From the NCBI GenBank assembly GCA_027605045.1, contig JAQFWX010000018.1, positions 744,001 to 808,000 of the forward strand: a DNA stretch of 64,000 nucleotides, given 5' to 3'. This stretch comes from Phallus indusiatus (taxonomy: Eukaryota; Basidiomycota; Agaricomycetes; Phallales; Phallaceae). The notes under the pieces were generated by a model. The model ran no database searches, had not been told where the DNA came from, and saw only the letters and a program-made list of their open reading frames with translations. Within the stretch, counting starts at the first letter, position 1. Each line of letters starts with the position of its first letter. The position numbers and the translations under genes are program-made. This document shows positions 57,484 through 64,000 of this stretch, in pieces.

Positions 57484-59767
57484 CTAATTTTCAGTTGTAG
57501 CCAAGGAAGGGTGCAATATTTGCTGATGTAAAGCCTTGCCAGCGGGAACCTAGATTAAATAGCTCGTAAACGGAAACTAATGACAATAGTAAATCCTACC
57601 ATGGGGAACACGTGTTCATTAGGTTCAACCAAAACTTCCATGAGAATAGGTTTGTCATTATCATACTCCAGGAATTCCTTCATTTTATCGGGCAACTCAG
57701 TTTTATTCCGCACGCGCAGAGCACGAATATGCATAGATTCTGCCATTTTGACGAAATCAGGATTCTGCATACGTGTATGCGAGTATCGGGAGTCATAAAA
57801 TAGATCTAAAAAGAATTAGACAATATAAAAAGATATCTAAACTGAGCATACCTTGCCACTGGTATACCATTCCTTGAACTCCGTTATTAAGGATCATGCA
57901 TTTCACTCCAATGTTGAATTGGGCAGCAGTTGCAAGCTCCATTGCAGTCATACTGAAAGAAGCATCACCATCAATGTCAATGACGATTTTTTCTGGCGCT
58001 CCGACTTTACAGCCAATGGCAGCAGGAAGACCGAAGCCCATTGTCTAAATATAGAAATAGAAAATGTGAGTGTCGTGTTTAACAGAAAATTGCAGGACGT
58101 ACACCTAGTCCTCCCGATGATATCATAGTGCGTGGGTGCGTCCAACGGTAGAACTGGGCGGCCCACATTTGATGTTGTCCAACCCCAGTTGTTATAATAA
58201 CGTCCTTTTTACGGCCTGCAGTCTGATTATCCAATTCCTGAATAATCTCTTGGGGCTTCAGAGCGCTACCAGAAGAGCTCGGGATGTAGGTGAAAGGGTA
58301 TTTCTTTTTCCAATCATTGATGTCCGTAAACCATTGCGCACGCGGCTGATAACGGATGAGAGGAACAAGGAGGGACATGTTTTCGATGACATCCCCAACG
58401 ACAGGGATCTGTGCATCTACCACTTTATTGACGTTTTTAGGCATAATTTCAAAGTGTATGATGCCCCCCTTCCTTGTTGAGCAGCGGCACGAGCTGCAGG
58501 TGCAAATGCTGCCAACAATCATTAGCATATATGAAAAAGAAACAAGTAGAGGTCACACCATCGACTTTTCCTGTTGTGCGATCATCGAATCGTGCTCCTA
58601 ACGCAACGATAACGTCTGCTTCTTGCATTGCAAGATTGGCATATGCACTTCCGTGCATGCCCAACATATGAAGGCTACGTTCATCAAGCTCGTCAAATGC
58701 ACCTAAGCCATGTAAAGTAGTGGTCACAGGAATGTTTCCTTCCTGAGCGAATTTGCGCAATAGTTCGGGTCCTTCAGGAGCTGAAAGCACACCATGACCG
58801 GCATAAATAATGGGTCGCTTAGCCTGATTGATCATATCTGCCGCCTGGCGGATAAGAGCATTATCGGCATGTGTCAATAAAGGATTGGTGGGTAGGTTAT
58901 GCGCAACGGCTTTGTGTGGAATGGCATCGCGTAAAATTCCCGCAGTAACATCTTTTGGTAGATCGACGAGTACGGGGCCGGGACGGCCAGAGGTAGCAAT
59001 TTTGAATGCTTCATTTATGCGTCTTGGTAGTTCTGCAAGATCCTTGATCATCACGTTCCACTTGGTGCAACTCCTCGAAATTCCGATGACATCCGCTTCT
59101 TGAAAAGCGTCAGAACCTATTGCACTCGTTGCCACCTGACCAGTGAAAACGATTAGAGGAACACCGTCGCTTAAAGCATCCTGCATTGGAGTGATAATGT
59201 TTGTGGCTCCAGGGCCTGAGGTCACAACGACAACTCCTGGTTTTCCTGTTACACGTGCATATCCTTCTGCCATATGACCTGCACCTTGCTCGTGACGAGG
59301 TAGAATGAATTCAAAGTGCTCAGAGTTATAGATGGCATCGAAGACAGGTAAGATAGCGCCTCCGGGATAACCAAAAACATGCTTCACATCATGACGTCGC
59401 ATCATTTCATGAAATATTTGACCTCCAGACATCCCTACAAACGAAGAATCCGTTGCTGGTGAAGTCGTATTAAGCAATGGCTGCAAAGGTTGCTGAGAGA
59501 CCGGCGTGACGGGGGGTACTTGCTGGAAGCTTGGGGCAGGCATAGGTCGACTAGATAACTATGAAAAGATACATTCAGAATATTCATAAATTGAACAACC
59601 CACGAGTTTGGCTTAGATGAGACAGACGTATAACTTATGCAGCGCATATCCCGTCTTGTAGGTTGGATATTCCCTTTTAACTGAGAACAACCAGTTCTGA
59701 CTGCCTTACGCATAAGAGCATTTTTTGTTGTCGAAGATGAGACGGCGACATAGGGTGACAAGGTCAT
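57484..59767 (-). CDS. ILV2: Acetolactate synthase catalytic subunit
   Basis: Mitochondrial thiamine-diphosphate enzyme that makes acetolactate and acetohydroxybutyrate, the first common step of valine, leucine and isoleucine synthesis. The first exon (59767) gives a basic mitochondrial leader; it joins [14 protein letters not shown]. The alpha domain has [14 protein letters not shown], the catalytic Glu in [37 protein letters not shown] and [19 protein letters not shown]. The beta domain has [14 protein letters not shown], and the gamma domain [34 protein letters not shown] and [19 protein letters not shown], the diphosphate-binding G-D-x...N-N motif. The C-terminus [18 protein letters not shown] is typical. 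Where many family members have NNEEQG, this one has NNGVQG. A regulatory-subunit gene is not in the window. Confidence 0.96.
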
Positions 59768-60250
59768 TTGGAGTCGAGGTATAGGAACAGAGAAAACTTT
59801 GGGGAAATGACTCGGACTTGTCGAGCTTTAAGCAGTCACGCTGTGACCCGTAGATCGTATTTTAGGTTATTTGATTATCTCAAAATATCATGATGCTGAT
59901 ATACAAGGTGTTCCAAACCCCACTGAGCAATAGTGATCGTGTAGGTCAAGAGAAAAGAACACATTTTTTACAGTGTTATTTTAAGTTTGTGCTCGGTACA
60001 AAATGAATGATTTCATGTTTGCACTAAGGTTTTTGACACATAAGCACAGCGAAGCATAATATTCTTTAATGAGATATTTATCTACAAATTTTCTTTGATA
60101 ATACATCCTGGTGGTAAATCGGGCACATTGATTTTTGGTTTCATTAGTAAAATTGGGACAGTCAACAAAATTAGCAAAACTGCCAGCACAACGACCTACC
60201 TGAGAACCTAGAAAGCGCCGAATAAGCGCCTTCAAGATTGCATATATCAG
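59768..60250. other. Divergent promoter of ILV2 and the FAH-family gene
   Basis: No gene. TGACTC at 59808-59813, some 41 bp before the ILV2 start, matches six of the seven bases of the Gcn4/CPC1 site TGACTCA used for amino-acid starvation control; this could be chance. A 96-codon minus frame at 59981-60271 has no features. Confidence 0.4.
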
Positions 60251-61249
60251 ATGGCCTCTTTCGTCAGACACAGCAAAAAGGTCAGCTCCAGCCTCTTATG
60301 CTTCAATTTTTCCTGAATACCGGTTAGATTATAGCTATTGGACGCAATTATGCAGAACATGCAAAAGAGCTCAACAATGCTGTTCCGAAAGAACCATTCT
60401 TTTTCCTGAAACCCACCTCAAGCTATCTGAGTGATGGAGGCTGCATTAATATACCTCAAGGTGTAGTTGCTCATCACGAAAGTAAGCAACATGCATACAC
60501 CGTTAGTCTTATCTCATCCGACGGCCGAACCTATCCCTAGTCGAGCTGGGCGTCGTCATCGGAAAAGGCGGATGTGATATTCTTGAGACGGAAGCAGATA
60601 ATCACATTGCAGGATATAGTTACGGAAGTTCGCTTGGAAGAGATTAAGGACTGAAGTTATTTCATTAGCTTTGGCAATTGACATGACGGCACGTAACATA
60701 CAAGATGACGTCAAAAAACGTGGTTTACCTTGGACAACCGCTAAAGGATTCGACACCTTTACGCCTGTAGGGCAAGTGGGCACCCCTGTCGCATCCCCAC
60801 TTACATATGTAATCCTGATTTTTTTTCAGAGATTTCATACCGAAAGAGAAAATTAGTAATCCTCATGATTTGGATATTTGGTTGAAGGTATGCTTGTCAG
60901 TTATGTATGGAGATGCAAACAACTACCACGCGGCTAGATCAACGACGAGTATAGACAAAAAGGCTCCACCAAAGATATGATCTTTGGTATTCCTCGCCTT
61001 ATTGCTCATGTTTCTTCTATCATGACACTAGAGGTTAATTGTGCATTTATTTCAAGGAGTCATTTACTGATGGGTGTTTTTTTTTGTTAGGAAAATGATC
61101 TGATCCTGACGGGGACCCCCGCTGGTGTCGGACCTGTTGCTCCTGGAGATATCATCACTGCAGGATTGTTAATACCTAACCAGTCTGAACCTCTTGCTAG
61201 TTTGAAATTCACAACCAAACAGCGCGAAGGAGGGTATCACTTCCAATAA
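60251..61249 (+). CDS. Fumarylacetoacetate hydrolase family protein (FAHD1-like acylpyruvase)
   Basis: Mg-dependent hydrolase/decarboxylase, probably of acylpyruvates or oxaloacetate, often mitochondrial. It starts [10 protein letters not shown] and joins [48 protein letters not shown] (the metal-binding E-x-E pair), [20 protein letters not shown] then [13 protein letters not shown] (aspartate and lysine of the active site), [13 protein letters not shown] and [17 protein letters not shown], all in the family order. About 230 residues. The intron at 60772-60829 begins GCAAGT, a clear GC-AG intron, since no GT donor fits the frame. Six further short introns. The gene shares a 483-bp divergent promoter with ILV2 and is convergent with the SAPS gene (60 bp). 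Confidence 0.92.
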
Positions 61250-61309
61250 CGGCTAACCGAATGCCGCATGATAATGCAGAAATTATTGAGAATAAATGTG
61301 ATATATTGC

Positions 61310-64000
61310 CTAAATCGATGGGTTTCGATTATGCTTCTTCCGAACATCGTCATTATCCTTGAGGTTTATGCTTTCCAACCTTTCACCAAGATCCGAGAAA
61401 AAGTCAGAATCGGTAAGAGTCATAGAATCACCCGCATGTTCGAACATCCAGCCATCACCTGTAGGTGTAGATTCACCATCGCTCTGTGTCTCCGCCGATT
61501 GAAATTCGCCAAACTCGAAGAGGGAGTCGTCGTGATCCAAACTGAAAGTGCTTTCACTTGATTGCGTCTGAAGAAATGGCCCAAACGAATCGCCCTGTAA
61601 ACATTATTTGTGATGATTTCTGAGTTGTGAAAGTAGAACTCTTGCATACCTCTTCCTCACTAAAGGTGAAGGGTGTATTCCGGGCGGTCGCAGACGATTC
61701 CGCATTCAGTTGGATTGTCTGACCAGGTGAAAACGAATTCTACAAATGCAAATATGTCAACAACCGCTTGATTTGTCATTTATCATTCTTACGTCGAAAG
61801 AAGTCTCGTTATTGTCTGATTGATTTAGCTCAAAAGGCGAGGATTTCGTTAACCAGCCACTACCGTCGTCATCGTCGTCATCATCATCCGGAGTATCCGA
61901 AAAGGATCCCACATTGGGAAACCGCGAAGCAGGGGAGGCATGTATTTCCTCAGCAAGATATCTGGTAAACTTGATACGAATAAAAATGTGAGAATAAGGC
62001 GGGAAACTAATCCAGATGACGCACGTGAGGCGAAGGAGCACTTCCTTCCTGAGTAGACTCGAACTTCACTGTAGCATTCGCACCAGTTGTGTCCTCGCGG
62101 GGTATACTCGCTTCGATTGCCCCATTTATAGGTATTAAATCTGCTTCATCCACCTTGGCCCATTTACCTTTTTGGAGACTTGCACCTGAAGGTAACGCTG
62201 GCTTTCCTCCACCAAGCAAAGATGCATCCTTGTTTTTGGTTTCACGATAAGCACCATTAACGTAGTGATTCCATGCAGGCTGTGGAGCGAATTGACGCAG
62301 CATAGAAGCGAGATCTTCAGGATAATGCTCTAATGCGTTTATCACATCTCCCGATATTGATGTCAGGTGACCCATATAACCAAGCCTTACACCTTTCATT
62401 TGACGGCTATACATGTAATGTCAATAGTATATTTCACGATCCTGATATGGACGAACCATTGCGCGTCATGACCACTAATGATCTTATCGAATAACTTGGC
62501 ATCCCGGAAAAGGAAGATTATCAAATCGCGATTGAAACCATCATCAACCCGGCCTATCAAAATTTGGTGGATAAAATCGTAAACAGTATCATGTAAGAAA
62601 TTATTCCAAGGAAAAAGGAAGAAGTAATCCTAGCATTCCTTATTGTCATTTGATGAAACGAATAGAAATCGGAACTTACTAGAAGAGTAGAAACGATGTT
62701 TGACTCGATGAATCTTCGTTTTAAATTATCTCCGGGCGGTATCAAACGGGGTGTGGTAACTCCTTTGGCTGGTTGTACAGTCACTTCCGGTATATTTTGT
62801 AACACATTCAACGAAAATGGCGACGATGAAGGTGATGGTTGTGTGAGTGATTCGAGGGACCGAGAGCTGACGGAAGGACCATCCAAAAGGTCACTCTCCT
62901 GAAGTTCATCAATAACATCTTCCGAGCTGTGATCGCTGAGATTAGAGTCTAAGTCCAAGTCCAAAGAATCTGTGGATTTTGTAGCAATGCTTTCAACACT
63001 TTGCACGGGCAGTTCCTTAGACTCCATATCTTCGGCAAGGTGATTATCTTCATTACCATCTCCGTTGGATATAACTTTCGCCAATTCTTCTAACGCCGAT
63101 AAACCACCCTGCAGCCGTCCATTCTCATCGTAAATGGGTCCAGTGCCGGGAGGACGATTTAAAAGTGCCATATTCGAACAGTGCAAGAGCTCGCCATAAA
63201 GCTCGCAGATACGAAAGCGTTCAATAGTCAGAGGCATAATCTTCCCGATAGTGGTTGACACTGGGCCCGTCTGTCGAAGAAAAGATTAAGTTCTCGTGTG
63301 CATAATGAAAAAGAAGTGGTTCACCATGGATCTCGGATTTTTAAGCAACTCCTGGAAACTTTCAAGCCTCTCAGAAAAGCTGTCTAGCAGACCGCCCAAA
63401 TGAACTATCCCCATTCGATCCACTAAATCACTCATGGCCTGCTCGAGCATTTCTCGGTCGTTTCCTTTGTTGGCATGTTGTTGGACCCGAACCAATCGGT
63501 TCCGTAGGCTGTGGAATAAGTAAGGTTCGAAAAGGTCGGAGCTATTCTTCCTTATCAATTCGACGATCACCGAAATCGAGTTAATGACGGAAGAAGTAGC
63601 CGATTCTGCATTTGGTAGAGGATTTTGAGGGGTGTAATCAGCGGAGGGATCATTAGATATAAACGAGTATTCCATCATACGGCTGTCGATTGCTGAATTA
63701 TGAAACTGGATCGGAACTTCGTCCAACATGTAATATAGAATCTTTGAGATACTCTCCGGTGAGGCTAACTCTCTGACGAAACAACTGTAAGTTGAAACAT
63801 GTTGTTGAAGATCGTTTTGAACAGACGATATCGGGGATGGGGCCGACATGGTGATGATGCCTCTGAGGATATCTGCTGCGATTGTGTGTATCTCGGGACT
63901 CTCATAAGGGGAGAGAAGATCGATCAGACGGGGTATTAGACATTCTTCTCTTAGCCACTATTTACATATTAGCATCAAAACCTGTTCCGACACAAACCTC
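61310..64000 (-). CDS. SAPS-family regulatory subunit of Sit4/PP6 phosphatase (C-terminal part)
   Basis: The 5' part lies beyond the window; an exon begins at 63957 and its upstream intron runs off the right edge. The armadillo-like SAPS domain is seen in ECLIPRLIDLLSPYESPEIH, RELASPESISKILYYMLDEV, MVDRMGIVHLGG-like DLVDRMGIVHLGGLLDSF, GKIMPLTIERFRICELYGEL, and NNFLHDTVYDFIHQILI followed by LIIFLFRDAKLF. The family binds PP6-type phosphatases (Sit4) in G1 and nutrient signalling. The C-terminal third is disordered with acid blocks, including a D7 run near 61870-61890, and ends NPSI. Four to six introns are visible in the part present. The stop codon at 61310-61312 is 60 bp from the convergent FAH-family stop. 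Confidence 0.9.

Noticed and set aside
59981..60271. 96-codon minus frame before the FAH-family gene
   Set aside because: Overlaps the FAH-family start, no motif and no protein-like composition; likely promoter sequence.

Overview
The window is nuclear DNA from a filamentous basidiomycete, most likely an Agaricomycete. Genes are closely spaced on both strands and broken by many 45-75 bp GT-AG introns. The content fits that group: a FunK1-type kinase, a GH55 beta-1,3-glucanase, an I66-like inhibitor, small secreted proteins with KR processing sites, and basidiomycete-type housekeeping genes. I saw no transposon, rRNA, tRNA, CRISPR or virus-like sequence. Exon joins were made by eye from splice signals, reading frame and family knowledge; nothing was aligned or searched.

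Layout. 0-5.6 kb: 3' end of an MFS monocarboxylate-type transporter, eIF4A, a Rab GTPase, ATP synthase epsilon (ATP15) and cytochrome oxidase subunit 5. 5.7-13.4 kb: a Ubp3/USP10 deubiquitinase, fibrillarin and a PMT2-type O-mannosyltransferase. 13.5-20.7 kb: an unnamed coiled-coil protein, a seven-knuckle Gis2/CNBP protein and the Hel2/ZNF598 RING ligase. 21-30 kb: a cysteine-rich secreted protein, an MDR oxidoreductase, mitochondrial ribosomal protein mL54, a TFIIIC WD40 subunit and an unnamed one-pass membrane protein. 31-41.5 kb: GH55 glucanase, the SCYL2 pseudokinase, an INO80F-domain protein and Cmc2. 41.7-49.7 kb is more accessory: a DPBB secreted protein, a 2.3 kb stretch without a recognisable gene, an I66-like inhibitor, a small secreted protein and a FunK1 kinase. 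50-64 kb: Trf4/5 poly(A) polymerase, a conserved-looking unknown, a HORMA-PHD meiotic protein (Hop1 type), acetolactate synthase, an FAH-family hydrolase and the C-terminal part of a SAPS phosphatase subunit.

How the genes relate. Many act in RNA and translation (eIF4A, fibrillarin, Gis2, Hel2, Trf4, TFIIIC, mL54) or mitochondria (ATP15, COX5, Cmc2, mL54, Ilv2), but nothing indicates a co-regulated cluster; several neighbours share short divergent promoters. No clearly new multi-gene system is visible. The most notable signals are in gene structure: exons of 8-12 nt, several GC-AG introns, an intron splitting a start codon, and two neighbouring genes that each need one extra base to read as expected.
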